A stretch of 64,000 bases of DNA, taken from NCBI GenBank assembly GCA_028583415.1, contig CM053269.1, positions 49,195,322-49,259,321 on the forward strand, read 5' to 3'. The DNA comes from Protea cynaroides. Lineage: Eukaryota > Streptophyta > Magnoliopsida > Proteales > Proteaceae. The notes under the pieces are model-generated. The model saw nothing but the letters and a program-made list of their open reading frames with translations. It searched no databases and had not been told where the DNA came from. The translations under genes and the position numbers were made by a program. Shown piece after piece: positions 47,663 through 60,250 of the stretch. Numbering within the stretch: position 1 is the first letter of the stretch; each line of letters starts with the position of its first letter.

Positions 47663-50269
47663 TTGAAACAACAATCCACCCCTCTCGTCTCTGCAACTAC
47701 AAGCATGAGACACCACCCTTGTTCTTCAATTCTATCTTTTCCGTCTCTGCTCCTCATTTTCGCAGTTCTCTTCTCTTTTGTGTCTTCAACACCCCAGAAT
47801 GCTTTGTACAAAGGCCCCTATCTGGCGGTGGAAGATAAATCAGGTATCCTCACCTCTCCAGACAAATTCTTCACTTGTGAGTTCTACCCAGTTGGCATAA
47901 ACGCATTTTGTTTCTTAGTCTGGTACACCAATACGGCTAACAGAACAGTTGTATGGATGGCTAACCGAGATAGGGCTGTTAATGGCCACGGCTCGAGAAT
48001 TTCACTGCTGAAAGATGGATTAATGGTCCTAACTGACCTAGACGGCACAAGTGTTTGGTCCACCAACACCACCGGAACGAATGTGCAGAAGCTTGGGAAA
48101 AAGATCGTCACCAGTCATCCGGTCGTGATCAGACGGACTGGAATCACAAGACATGCCCCCCAATGTATTGGTAGGCGTGTCCTTTGATTCCAATCCGTTC
48201 GCTCACGGCTGGACAAACTGGAGATGAACTCAACCCATAAGCTTGAGCTCTTGAACTCTGGAAAACAGACCTACATGGCAAAATCCTATGGCAAAGCTTT
48301 GATTCTCCAACTGATACACTTCTCCCTTACCAAACATTCAACAAAGAATACAAAGCTGATTTCTGCAAAGGGAGAAGGTATGTATTCTGCAGGATATTTT
48401 AGTTTTTTCTTTGACAATGACAATACTTTGAAGTTAATATATGATGATGGGTCTGAGATTTCTAGCATATATTGGCCCAATCCTGATAATACTATACATG
48501 GGAATGGGAGAACAAACTACAACGGTAGTAGAATTGCCCTTTTTGATGATATGGGTAGGTTTCTATTCAGTGATCAATTTAGCTTTTCTGCTTCTGATAT
48601 GGGGATTGGGATTAGGAGGAAACTTGTGATCGATTGCGATGGTAATCTGAGACTGTATAGCTTGGATGAATCAACCATGCCTTGGGTTGTATCATGGGAA
48701 GCTCTCCTAGAGCAGTGCAGTGTGCATGGGTTGTGTGGGAAAATGGAATTTGTTCACGTCCCCCAGGTTCTGAGATGACTGACCCACAGGACTGGAACAA
48801 AGGTTGCAAGCCTATGTTCAACCAGAGCTGCAACCAAGCTCAGGAAGTAAGATTCCCGAAGTTACCAGAAACAGACTTCTATGGAAATGACCTTAATTTC
48901 CCATCACCTATATCATTTAATACTTGCAAGAACCATTGCTTGGATAGTCCTAATTGTCAGGCTTTTGTCTACCGACTAACAGGGGAAGGGGCATGTTTTG
49001 GGAAGAGAATACTCTTCAATGGGGCCAAGACTCCAAATTTCCAAGGCAATGCTTATTTGAAATTGCCCATAAGTTTGGAGACATCAGAAGACTCTGCACC
49101 CAAAGGATCTGACCCCATTTGTGGATCCAATAGAACAGTAACTCCTTTGGGTTCTTCTGCGATGTATGACACAGAAAGTGGAACTACAAAATGGGTATAT
49201 TTGTACTCATTTGCTCTGGCCATTGCTGCAATTGAAGTTCTCTTTGCTTCTTCTGGTTGGTGGTTTCTTTTTAGGAAACATGGTGTGCCAACATCAATGG
49301 AGGATGGATACCAAGCAATAGCTAGTCAGTTCAGGAAGTTTACTTACAAAGAGTTGAGGATGGCAGCTAATAGCTTCAACGATGAATTGGGAAGGGGAAG
49401 CTCAGGGGTGGTTTATAAAGGAGTTTTAAGTGATAATAGAGTGGTAGCAGTGAAGAAACTGGGAGATATAGTCCAAGGAGAGGAGGAGTTTTGGGCCAAA
49501 GTGACCACATTAGGGAGAATCAACCATATGAACTTAATGAGGATATGGGGGTTTTTGTTCAGGAAGTGTCCACAGACTCTTGGTGTATGACTATGCAGAG
49601 AATGGTTCACTAGATAGGCACTTGTTCTCCGATGTCTCTAAAAGTATTAGATCTCCTTTTCTAGAATGGAAGGATAGGTTCAGAATTGCTCGGGGGACAG
49701 CTAAGGGTCTGGCGTATCTTCACCATGAGTGTCTTGAGTGGGTTATTCACTGTGATATGAAGCCTGAAAACATACTATTGGACAGTGAATTTGAGCCTAA
49801 GATTGCAGATTTTGGGCTGTCAAAATTGTCTCAAAGAGGTGGAGCTGGTTCTGAGTTCTCTAGGATCCGAGGAACGAAGGGGTACATGGCTCCAGAGTGG
49901 GCATTGAACCTTCCTATCACTGCAAAGGTTGATGTTTATAGCTTCGGGGTTGTGCTTTTAGAGATTGTCAAGGGCGTTCGGCTCTCCAATTGGGTCCTGG
50001 TGGATGATGCTGTAGAGATGACAGGGCTCACAATGCTTCTGAGGGAAGTGAAGATGACAATTGGAAATGAAGAAAAATTCTGTGTTGAGGATGTAGTGGA
50101 TCCACAGCTGAAGGGGAAGTTCAACAGGAAACAGGCAACTACGATGGTCAAAATTGGGATCTCCTGTGTAAAGGAGGACAGAAACAAGAGACCAACCATG
50201 GATGCAGTAGTTCAAGCTCTACTGGAATGTAAAGATGAGCCACAGGTCCATACAACGAACATGCTATAA
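47663..50269 (+). pseudogene. ZmPK1-type lectin receptor kinase pseudogene (copy B)
   Basis: This is a paralogue of the intact kinase at 17584-20052. The signal peptide and first third of the lectin domain are conserved (from 47663). It is broken by four kinds of lesion: a 143-bp MITE at 48096-48238 that brings in a stop; a short deletion after LLNSG near 48263 that shifts the frame until about 48355; loss of about 30 bases in the EGF-like region near 48755; and one extra T in a run near 49555 inside the kinase N-lobe. The C-lobe (49580-50269), with HCDMKPEN, DFG and APE, is open and almost identical to copy A. The last residues differ (EPQVHTTNML rather than DTMKMV). No full-length receptor can be made from it. 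Confidence 0.93.
48096..48238. mobile_element. Small inverted-repeat MITE (143 bp) in pseudogene B
   Basis: The insert lies between two copies of AAGCTTG (48089-48095 and 48239-48245). Copy A has a single AAGCTTG at the matching place, so the empty site is known. The halves are inverted repeats: GGACTGGAATCACAAGACAT on the left matches, reversed, GTCCTTTGATTCCAATCC on the right. The target duplication is 7 bp clean, or 9 bp with one mismatch, so the superfamily (hAT or Mutator-like) stays open. Confidence 0.85.
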
Positions 50270-50503
50270 TAACAATCTATATGTAGGTTTGCACCACATT
50301 CTAGTAACTTGTAATTTTTATTTATTTATTTATTGTTTTTCTTCTCATGAATGATTTAACAGTTTCCCCCATTGAATTGCAAAGTAATGATATGTAAATA
50401 GCAAAATAATGAGTAAAGATGTGTGTTGTGTATGCCTTTTTTCCTTTCCCTTTTTTTTTCCTCCATCTTTCTCTGATAGCAAGAATACAGAACGTACCTA
50501 TCT

Positions 50504-50504
<1 letters not shown>

Positions 50505-50557
<53 letters not shown>
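50505..50557. repeat. (AT)n(AC)n compound microsatellite
   Basis: AT repeats followed by about nine AC repeats lie in the 3' flank of pseudogene B. The matching place in copy A has an A run instead. Confidence 0.95.
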
Positions 50558-51438
50558 GAACATGTTATTGACCTACATGTACCCTGCAGCCCATCTGCGG
50601 GAATGGACCTAGTCCAAAATCCCTCTCTATCCCTACCCCCCCCTTGGTTCCTTTCAACCTGAAACACTGTCCTTAAGAACATGTTTAGGAAAATGCAATG
50701 CCCAATTTGATCCTTAAAAACAATCTACATAAAAATTCACTGAATCGTCAAAATCAACTGGAGCCTTAAATTCACAAAGGAGTATAAGCCTAATATAATC
50801 GAGGAGATCATCTTTTGCTCTGCTGAAATCAGTTGAATTGAACTATAACCTTGATTTGGAAATTCTTCACAAATAAACAATTTTTCTTTGAAGGTGAGGT
50901 TAACTTTTCAAGTCAATCAAGAACTTTGTCACAGCCACTATTAATCAGGAAATAAAGCTGTTGGATTTTGGAACATAGAAAGATATCAATGTTTACATTT
51001 CAGGGTTCCCCTTTAGTTTATTTTGTTGGTTAGTTTCAATGGAAACAGTAGATAAAGAAGAACTGTTCAAGTTCTCAGTAATCATATCCCAAGACTTGGA
51101 AACATTTCTTTGAGTTGTATATCATTATAGCTATGTAATTCTAATTTCCCTAATCAGCTTTGTTAATAAGCTGCCCATGATATATATTCATGCCTAAGCC
51201 TATAATCTTCAGGCTTCGTTGTGTGCAAGATATCAAACCATGCTATTATACTACTGCTGCCTAGAGATTAAGGCTTGTTAAAGCAAATGAGCCTTCGTCA
51301 TTTGTGAGAAACATATCTGAACTGTCAGTTTCTCAAGTTTTCTCTTATAGATCTCCAATGTTGTCAAGCGTCGATGTCTAGGCAGGTTTTTACCCCCTGG
51401 GTGCTTGGTCGCTTTGTTGTTTCACACCTTGTAATTTT

Positions 51439-54400
51439 TGTGACAAAGTGAAATAAAAAAAATAACCAGAACCTAAAATCGTGAGAAAAGAAGGAGAAGA
51501 TAAGAGAAGAATTGACTCCAAGGGAGAGTCTCAGATTATATCAACTCCCTCCTCCACTTCTCGTATTTATAATGAAACTTTACAATATGAAAAGAAAACT
51601 TACAATATGGAAAAGAATAAAGCAATAAGATAGTTTCCTAACAAGAAATCTTAATAAAGGAAAAACTATCTAGAGCATATAATAGTAACCAAAAATAAGA
51701 GGATAATATCGGCAGCTCATAGCTCTAGTAACCAAAAATAAGCGGATAGCAGCTCATAGAGCTATGAGCTGGAAACAGTTGGAATCGGTATCACTAACAC
51801 CCCCCTCAAGCTAGAGCATATAGATCACCCATGCCCAGCTTGGAACAAGACTGTCAGAATCCAAGACCAAACAGAGGCTTGGTAAAGATATCAGCCAATT
51901 GATTGGACGAGGTCCCAAACGGTGTAACAAGAAACTTCTTCTGGACAGCATTTCAAACAAAATGGCCCTAAACCCTAAAGCCTAAACCCTAAACCTATAC
52001 TGGATTGCTAGCAATGTAGATAGTTACCTGGTTGTCACAAAACATAGTCATTGGTTGACTCACAGGAAATCCCAATTCTTGTCAGATATTCCGTATCCAC
52101 ATTAGTTTCAACGGAAGTTTGGGCCATGACCCTATATTCTGCCTAAGCACTAGACTTGGACACAGTAGTTTGCTTTTTGCTTCTCCAAATAACTAGATTT
52201 CTGCCAACAAATGTGCAATAACCAAGAGTGGAGCGTCGATCACCATCAGCTCCAGCCCAGTCAGCATCAGAATACCTGGTGATATCATTATTTTTGTGAC
52301 ACCAATAGATAAGACCTTAGCCTAGAGACTTCTTTAAGTATCTCAATATGCGGCAGGCGGCATCCCAGTGGCTTTGTTTTGGAGCTTGCATGAACTGGCT
52401 AATAACTCCAACAGCAAAAGATAGGTCAGGTCGAGTAACTATCAGATAAATAAGTTTATCAACAAGTCGTCGATATTGATGGACATCAGGAAAATCAGGG
52501 CTATCACTAGTCTTCAGTTTCTGATGAGGGTCCATGGGAGTGTCAGCCGGTTTAGCACCAAGAAGACCAGTTTCAGTTAAAAGGTCAAGAATATACTTCC
52601 TCTGAGACAAACTGATACCCTTGCTACAACGAACCACTTCAATGCCCAAAAAATAGTAAAGTAGACCCAAATCTTTCATTTGAAAGTGAGCATTTAAATA
52701 AGATTTGACCTTAGTAATTCCCACCACATCATCTCCTGTAATTATAATATCATCCACATAAACAACTATGGTAATAACATTAGAAGCCTATCGCCGAACA
52801 AATATGGAATGGTCAGAGTAGCACTGAGAGAACCCACACTGAGTAATGATGGAGCTAAACTTCTCGAACCAGGCACGGGGGGACTGTTTGAGGCCATAAA
52901 TAGCCTTATATAGTTTGCAAACTTTCATGGACATCCCCCCCTGAGCAACATACCCCAGAAGTTGCTCCATGTAGACCTCCTTGGAGAGGTTACCATACAA
53001 AAAAGCATTTTAACATCCAACTGAAAAAGAGGCCAATCATGATTTATTGCCAAGGAGATAATGAGACGAACCGAATTGAGACGAGCAACCGAGGAGAAGG
53101 TCTCAAAGTAATCAACACCATAAGTCTGGGTGAAGCCTTTTGCAACCAATCGAGCCTTGAGCCTGTCAACTGTCCCATCTGGGTTGTATTTAACAATATA
53201 CACCCAAGGACAGTGCACTATAGTTTTATCATGCGAAAGATCAAGGAGACTCCAAGTACAACGGGAGAACAAGGCATCCATCTCCGAATCCATAACCGCC
53301 TTCCACCCTGGATAGGACAAAGCCTGGACATAGGTAGTGGGGACAAATGTAGTAGACAAGGACAATACAAGATTATGGAAAGGGGTAGAGAGATGGGCAG
53401 CAGTAACAAACTCATAAACAAGATACCTCTGCAAAGGGCGAGATGAACGCGTACCTTTGCGAAGGGCAAGTGGAAGGTCAAGAGGGACCTTAGTATCAGG
53501 AGCAGACATATCAGTGGGCGGAGGAGCATCCTTAGTAGGACCAGACCTAGGCCGTCTTTGGTAAACCTACAAGTGGAGAGGGGAAAGAGGGTCCTCAATG
53601 GGTGGGGTAGGATGGTCGGTAGGGGGACTAACAAGGGGTAAAGGTACAGGGGAAGTAGGAGGGGGTGAAGGTATGGCAAAGGGTGGGTAGTAGGACGTCT
53701 CCACAAAAAAGGTAACATCAGCACTGACAAAATGTCGATGAGTAGTTGCGTCATAACACCTGTAGCCCTTCTGAGTGCGGGAGTAACCAAGAAAAATGCA
53801 TTTCAAAGACCGGGGGGATAATTTATCACGTTGACCAGGAGATAAAATATGAACAAAGCAGACACACCCAAACACACGAGGGGTAGTAGGAAAAAGGGGA
53901 ACATACGAGTAAAGTAAAGATAAAGGGATCTACCCACGAAAAACAGATGAGAACACTCTATTAATAAGAAAATAGGCTGTAAGCAAAGCATCACACCAAA
54001 AATATTTCGAAACATGCATATGAAAAAGATGTAAACGAGCAACTTCTAACAAGTATCTATTTTTACACTCAGCTACCCTATTTTGCTGCGGGGTATAAGA
54101 GCAACTAGTATGATGAAGAATACCATGTTCATAACAAAAATCAGATATAACATTTTGGGTGTATTCAAGAGCGTTATCAAATCTAAAAACACGAATCTGC
54201 TTATTAAACTGTAATTGAATTTTCTTGCAAAAACCTTTAAATGTAGAGAGGAATTCAAATCTCTCTTTAAGCAAATAGAGCCAAGTTACCCTAGAAAAAT
54301 CATCTACAAAGGTTACAAAATAACAAAAACCAAGTCTGTTAGGCACATGACATGGGCCCCAAATGTCTAAATGAATTAAACTAAAAGGAGAAGAGCTACG

Positions 54401-56799
54401 AGGTGTAATAAAAGTAGGAAAAACAGCCCTATGATGTTTTCCTAACTCACAAGCTTCACAGTTGAGTTGTGTGATAGACTTGTAGTCAGGAATTATGGTC
54501 TTTAGTTTAGTAAGAGGTATATGGCCAAGGCGATGGTGCCATTGAAGAAGGGTGGAAACGGTAGAGGTTGTAGCAACTGGTTCATTCTGGTTCAAGTAGT
54601 AAAGTCTTGATCGCTCAAGGCCCCCGCCAATGGTCTCCCTGGTCCTGAGATCCTGAAAGACACAATAAGGTTACTGAACATTGTAGAGATTTAGTTAATT
54701 GACTAATAGACAATACACTAAGGGGTAACTTAGGAATATGAAGGACAGAGGAAAGAGACAAAGAAGGTATTAAGGGGATCATCCCCTAGCCCATAGCTTG
54801 GGTTGAGGAACCATCGGCAAGGAATACAAGGATAGATGAAACAGTATCTTTTAAAGAAAATTTGTGAGACTCACCAATCATATGACATGAAGCACCAGAA
54901 TCAAGTATCCAAGGGGTAGAAGTGGAAGTGGAAAATAATGCATTTGTACCTGTGTGGGCAATGGTGGCGGAATTAGATGGAGAGGACTGTAGCTCAAGCT
55001 ATTGTACTCGCCAAAGTAACACATCAAGTTGTACAAGAGGAACTATAGCACTGGTAAGAACCAGAGGAGCTGGTGCAATAGTCCCCATGGGTTCAGGACT
55101 TTCTTCTGTAGTGGCAGAATTAACCAGAGCCTCAGCCCACTCTGGTTTACCATGCTTGGCATAGGATTTGTCAACATTATGGTTTGTTTTCCCACAGTGG
55201 GTGCAATAACGGTTGGTCTTATCAATATGTGGTCGTTCAGTGCCACGACCATATGTCCCACGACCTCTACCTGAGCCACGACCTCTAGAGGAGAAACCCC
55301 TTCCTTTGTCGGCAAATAAAGCAGAATTATCTTGTGGAAAAGTGGTACTACTGGAAGGCATATTGTTGGAGACGGAAGAATGTCTCATTCAAAGTAAGAA
55401 TTTTCTCACCAGATAATAATTGTGTTTTAAAAACCTGGTATTCTGGTGGAAAGCCAGCTAAAAATTTAGCAACATGGAATTCTGATTGTTGGGCTTTAAG
55501 TTGGGTGACGTCCGTGGTGAGGGGCTGAACAGCCTGAAGTTCTTCAAGAAGACCCTTGAACCCACTGTAATATGCATTGAGAGACTTGTCCCTTAAAGAA
55601 TAATTGAAAATTTTTTCATATAACTCATAAACTCAAGAAATATCTCTCTTGAGCATAACTCTCCTTTAAGTCATTTCAAATTCCTTTGGCAGTTTCATGA
55701 AACATTACATTTGATACAGCGGAGGGATCAATGCTTCCCCATAACCAAGTTTGCAAGGTCGAATTTTCTCTCATCCAGCCATCATAGTTTTTGACAGAGA
55801 TAGGATCCTTGAAATCCACAGATGGGAGATCCTCAGTCAGATATTTAAGTTTCTCTTCTCAATGAATATAAACCTTTACGACTTGTGCCCATAGCAAATA
55901 GTTTGATACTCCTTTAATTTAATTGATGTTATTTGCACAGAAAACTCTTTGAATTCAGCCATTGAACAAGTATCAATCACTCAAACAAATATTAACCAAT
56001 CAGTCAACCAGTAGTACAGCAAGAACCAACAATAGTCAATCAAATCAATAGTGTATCGCAGCAGCAGAGAGAAGACAAATTTGACCTGTGTATAAGGGGC
56101 AAAGTGGATATCAACCAAAAGAAATACCACAACCTGTTTGAGAAATCAGGTAACCAGCAGCAACTCACAATGGCGCAAACAAGTAGCAACCAACAATAAA
56201 GACGGCAACAATCAAAGTTCAAGATCAGTGACAGAAACAGCAGAAACCCTCGACAATCGATCCCAAAAGCGATCACCAAGCAAAACAATAACAAGGTTCG
56301 ATCAACCATCGAAAGCAATAAGCATCAAGGAAGAATCAACTTCCATTGCAAGCAGCGTAAGGTTGCTGTAACCAAGTAAAAATTTGAAGGCGGAGAAAGA
56401 TGAAGGGCCTATCAAAACCGTAGATTGTAGAATCCTGTTGGAATGGACTTACCACGACTCTGATACCATGTGACAAAGTGAAATAAAAAAAAATAATCAG
56501 AACCTAAAGTCGTGAGAAAAGAAGGACAAGAAAAAAGAAGAATTGACTCCAAGGGAGAGAGCCAGATTATATCGACTCCCTCCTCCACTTCTCATATTTA
56601 TAATGAAACTTTACAATATGAAAAGGAAACTTACAATATGGAAAAGAATAAAGCAATAAGATAGTTTCCTAACAAGAAATTTTAATAAAGGAAAAACTAT
56701 CTAGAGCACATAATAGTAACAAAAAATAAGAGGATAATATCCGCAGCTCATAGCTCTAGAGCTATGAGCAGGAAACAGCGGGAAGTGGTACCACTAACA
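51439..56799 (-). mobile_element. Complete Ty1/copia retrotransposon, target duplication ATTTT
   Basis: LTRs lie at 51439-51799 (361 bp) and 56469-56799 (331 bp). They are very similar apart from a roughly 30-bp internal duplication in the left one. The element runs on the minus strand. The primer-binding site TGGTATCAGAG (minus strand, just left of 56469) follows the right LTR. A purine tract, GAGGGGGG on the minus strand, precedes the left LTR. ATTTT flanks both sides (51434-51438 and 56800-56804). Copy A's flank near 20490 shows the uninterrupted target. The high LTR similarity and clean duplication show it is among the youngest insertions in the window. Confidence 0.93.
51850..55980 (-). 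pseudogene. Copia gag-pol polyprotein of the 51.4-56.8 kb element
   Basis: This is the retrotransposon polyprotein. On the minus strand the gag start MAEFKEFSVQITSIKL is near 55960, with early stops. A zinc-knuckle region (CTHCGKTNHNVDKS, whose last cysteine is replaced by serine) lies near 55200. The protease motif WILDSGASCHMIG is near 54900. Integrase lies at about 54595-53930 (WHHRLGHIP, then HLDIWGPC, FVDDFSRVTWLY). The integrase tail is FLGYSRTQKGYRCYD near 53790. Reverse transcriptase runs from about 53300 to 52317, with AIYGLKQSPRAWFEKF and YVDDIIITG. RNase H remnants run to about 51850. Stops, including a TAG just before YVDD, and frame breaks make it inactive. Confidence 0.88.
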
Positions 56800-56873
56800 A
56801 TTTTAATTTTCTTAATACCATTTTTAGTTTTTTATTTGACTACATAAAATATTTATATACACCTTCATGCATA

Positions 56874-57052
56874 GGAAAAAGATCCTCTGTAGTGAAGCAT
56901 CTGTGTAGTGAGGATCTCATCCACTCAAAGTGGATGGACACATATCCCGATCCACTCAAAGTAAATCAGGATACACGCAGATCCACTTTGAGTGGATGGG
57001 ATCCTCACTACACCTCACTACAAGGGTGGCCTCACTACAGAGGATCACAATC
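56874..57052. mobile_element. Mutator-like MITE, 179 bp, 11-bp target duplication
   Basis: The ends are inverted repeats around GATCCTCTGTAGTGA, and the interior also folds back (CCACTCAAAGTGGAT with ATCCACTTTGAGTGG). CTTCATGCATA flanks it on both sides (56863-56873 and 57053-57063). Copy A near 20540 has just one copy of that site. An 11-bp duplication fits the Mutator-like superfamily. Confidence 0.88.
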
Positions 57053-57835
57053 CTTCATGCATATGTATTAAAAAAAGAAGTAAAAATTGATGCACTAACC
57101 CTCTCTTTTTTTGTATATATAAATCCTCTTTTGGAAGATGTACCATTGCAACGCCTTGGTGTCACTTAGTCAACTTGCCTTTGTCGCCCAAGCACCCAAG
57201 CAACCTCTAATGCCTTCCATCGCCTTGTTCGCGGTGACAACCTTGTAGTTTGTAGATCTCCATCCTGGTAAGCTTGAAAGCCATATGTTCTTCTCTAGAA
57301 GAATCCATAAATCTTAAACCTTGAAATCTAAGCTTAAAAGCTAAGCCATTAAACCTCATTGTGAAATTGGTCACTAGAGAAATAACACCTCCACAAATGA
57401 GGTGGGTTTGGGGGAAATTGGTCACTAGAGAAATAACACCTCCACGAATGAGGTGGGTTTGGGGTTGGGGGGAGGGGAGGTAAAATGAGCCTAGTGTTGG
57501 GGTGGGGGGGTTAAAATGAGCCCACTGATGCTAGGGACTCTCAGAGCTTCATGTCATTATTATCTCTTATTTATTTACCATCTTCCCCTCTCCCCTACAT
57601 CTCTGAGTGGGGAAGGGGTCCTCCAGGAATGCCTTACAATGCAGCAAAAGGAATAAACTTCTTCTAATTCATTTGGTGACAAGCCAACCTTGATCCTAGT
57701 TCTTTGTAGTATGTTTGCTTGTGACATTTCTCAAGTAGAGGGATTCTCGCCTCCACCATGGCACCATCCAAGGTAGGAGAGGGTAAAAGTTTGAAGCTTG
57801 AGGTTGATTAGTCTAACCTAGTCCATTGATAAAGG

Positions 57836-58387
57836 ACATGTGTTCATGTTATGAATATAAAGGAATGGAACTTTAAATGAGAACCACTTATTTGATTTAA
57901 CGCTTCCAATGATCTATTGAAGAAGACAGTAGAAAGAGAGTCACTCAAGATGATGAAAATACAGGTTGGGTTGTACCACAATCAGCACTGCATGTCCTAA
58001 AGTCAGAATTTGCCCCTACAAGTGCAACCGGGTTATGATGCAAATCTAGCTCTAAGATAAAGCAGTCTTGGCTTCCGGTAGCAAATATGCACTTGTTTGA
58101 TGCACCCGTTCGAGTACGTCAAAGTTGTGTTTATGTCAAATGCAAAGCGATAATGCAATTTCGACAAAATAACGGTGATTTGGTAAAACAAAGGGGAATA
58201 CCCTTGGTATGTGCTTACAAAGAGTGAGAGAGAGTGAGAGAGAAAGAACCAAGTGAATAGTTCTTCTAATTGTTGTCTAATTTAGGCTTCCCCCTCCTCT
58301 ATTTATAGAGGAGAAAATGTCTTTTCAAGGCACCCCAAGGAAAGGATGTGTCCTTGTAAAGACACTTCATGGATCCGGGGAAGTTGT
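57836..58387. other. Unclassified sequence, perhaps retrotransposon leader or LTR
   Basis: No coding region is visible. A TATTTATAGAGGAG stretch near 58300 and GAGAGTGAGAG repeats near 58225 are consistent with an LTR promoter region, but I found no partner repeat. Confidence 0.35.
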
Positions 58388-58500
58388 AATGATTGTGTTT
58401 GTCACTATAATCCAGAAATATACATGAAACCGATCTGGGTTCAAATTTGTGCTTAGTATATAGTTCTTAGATAAAGGAAACATTCTACACCAAAAGTTCA
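58388..58500 (-). pseudogene. Second copy of the copia integrase fragment
   Basis: This is a diverged copy of 45915-46035. The minus strand again reads KHKFEPRSVSCIFL. Both copies lie upstream of kinase-flank segments (copies B and C), which suggests they were duplicated together. Confidence 0.75.
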
Positions 58501-59429
58501 AAGCATTCCATAATCTGACACTTTACCAAACAACATGTGCAAAGGAGTTCTAAATGTAAAATTGTGGATGGCAGTGCAGGTTCGTAAGGTTTATTTGTAT
58601 AGATATATGCTTATTGTCTATCATAATTTTGGGGTAATTAATTTAAATCAAATAGAGGATTTTTCTTTTTCTTTCTACAATGGGAGGTTTTGGTGTTTGG
58701 ATTACCTGCATTGACATGTATTCTTCATGGGATATCATCATCGTCAATGTGGTGTAAGGCCCACAAGATATGGATAGTGATGAAATCCCAAGGAGGATAC
58801 AAGTACATGCAAAAAGGTTTTCTTCCTCTCTTTCTTGTCTCTCCATCTGTCTTTCCCTCTTTGGAGATATCTCTTTGCTGTTTTGTGAGGTGAAAAGGAT
58901 TTGGCCCCCAAAATACTTCACTCCAGATTTTTTTTTATCTAATATAGCAGGAGCTACCTTTAATTTGTTATGAGCCCAAACAATGGATTCAATAAGTTCT
59001 CGCTAATAACCATAGCCGCTGAATAGACACATTAAACTGAAAGCACATACAAAATGAGCACTTAGGAAAAAAAGGCTATATGTAGATAATGAAGAACCAT
59101 AAGACTGAATTATCTAGGATGCCTGTGCCCATCAAAATCGAAGAGCCACCCATATGATCTTCAAAAATGGCAAAGAGAATTTAAGCACACCGTTTTTTTA
59201 TTATTCTCATCCATTTCTGGTCTTGATCTAATTTGTCATGGGGTCGGTGGTGTGGCTATGGAGTGGCACCGAAGGAGAGTTGGGCTCCTGAAATGGGTTA
59301 GCAGAGGTGAGGGGAGTGGAAATAACTAAGGATAATTTAGGGATTTTAAAATACGAGGGAAGAAAGAAGATGAAAATTTGCTTTTTAGGAAAAAAAAAAG
59401 GTTTGGGACAAGAGAAAGTAAATACATAT

Positions 59430-60212
59430 TAAGTACTTTGGAAAATATATCACCACACGCCAATGTTGGGATCCCTTCCAAGGCCTTCTTACAAAACGAA
59501 CCATGGGGCCCACTATTGACACTCCCATAAATATAGGCCCCTCTTATTCCGTTTCTAGGGGTGTCAATCGGTCGATTTGGTCAGGTCTCGATATTTGCCA
59601 ATTCAATTTCGGTCCTCTACGTTCAAGCCTAATTACAACAGATTAAGAAAAAAATCAGTTTCGGGCTTTTTTTTGGACTGACTTAATGGGCTCTTATCAT
59701 TCTACTATTGGTTCGATTTTAATTTTGTGTTGATTTAAGGGACCTTATCGGGCTGGTTCAGTTTTGATTTTCTAGGCATATGTTTAGTAAAATATGGGCT
59801 GATTCGGCTTCGATTTTCTAGACACATGTTTAGTAAAATATTGACTTAATAGAGTGTTATAAGAGCATTATCATGCATTTTTGGTTTCAGTTTGTAAATC
59901 TTGAAATACATAATATTGATTTGACTGGAAAATAATAATTCAATGCTGGCATGCATAATTTTCTTTAGTTGTTTGAAAGATTAGGTATCTCTTCAATCTT
60001 GATGGACGGCTCTCCCTTTCCTCTCCTCTCCTCTTCTGTTTGAGATGATGGATCATCAGAACCTAACAGTCTCCAATCAATCGATTTTTTGCAAGTGGGT
60101 CCTGCATCCAATAACATATGGGAGAAGGATCTATAAGTTAGTGGGCCATATTGGAATCTTTCATGCTAACTGGGAAAATGGCAGTACAAGAAGAATCAAT
60201 AGCTGTCACTAA

Positions 60213-60250
<38 letters not shown>

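Larger units (their letters stand above)
46740..57835 (+). repeat. Duplicated segment, copy B (pseudogene with flanks)
   Basis: This is the counterpart of 16718-21142. The 5' flank, coding region and 3' flank align with copy A. Differences include a 143-bp MITE in the coding region (48096-48238), about 680 bp present only in B (50709-51390), the copia element (51439-56799), a 179-bp MITE (56874-57052), and a short local tandem duplication near 57370-57460 (GTCACTAGAGAAATAACACC repeated). Confidence 0.85.
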
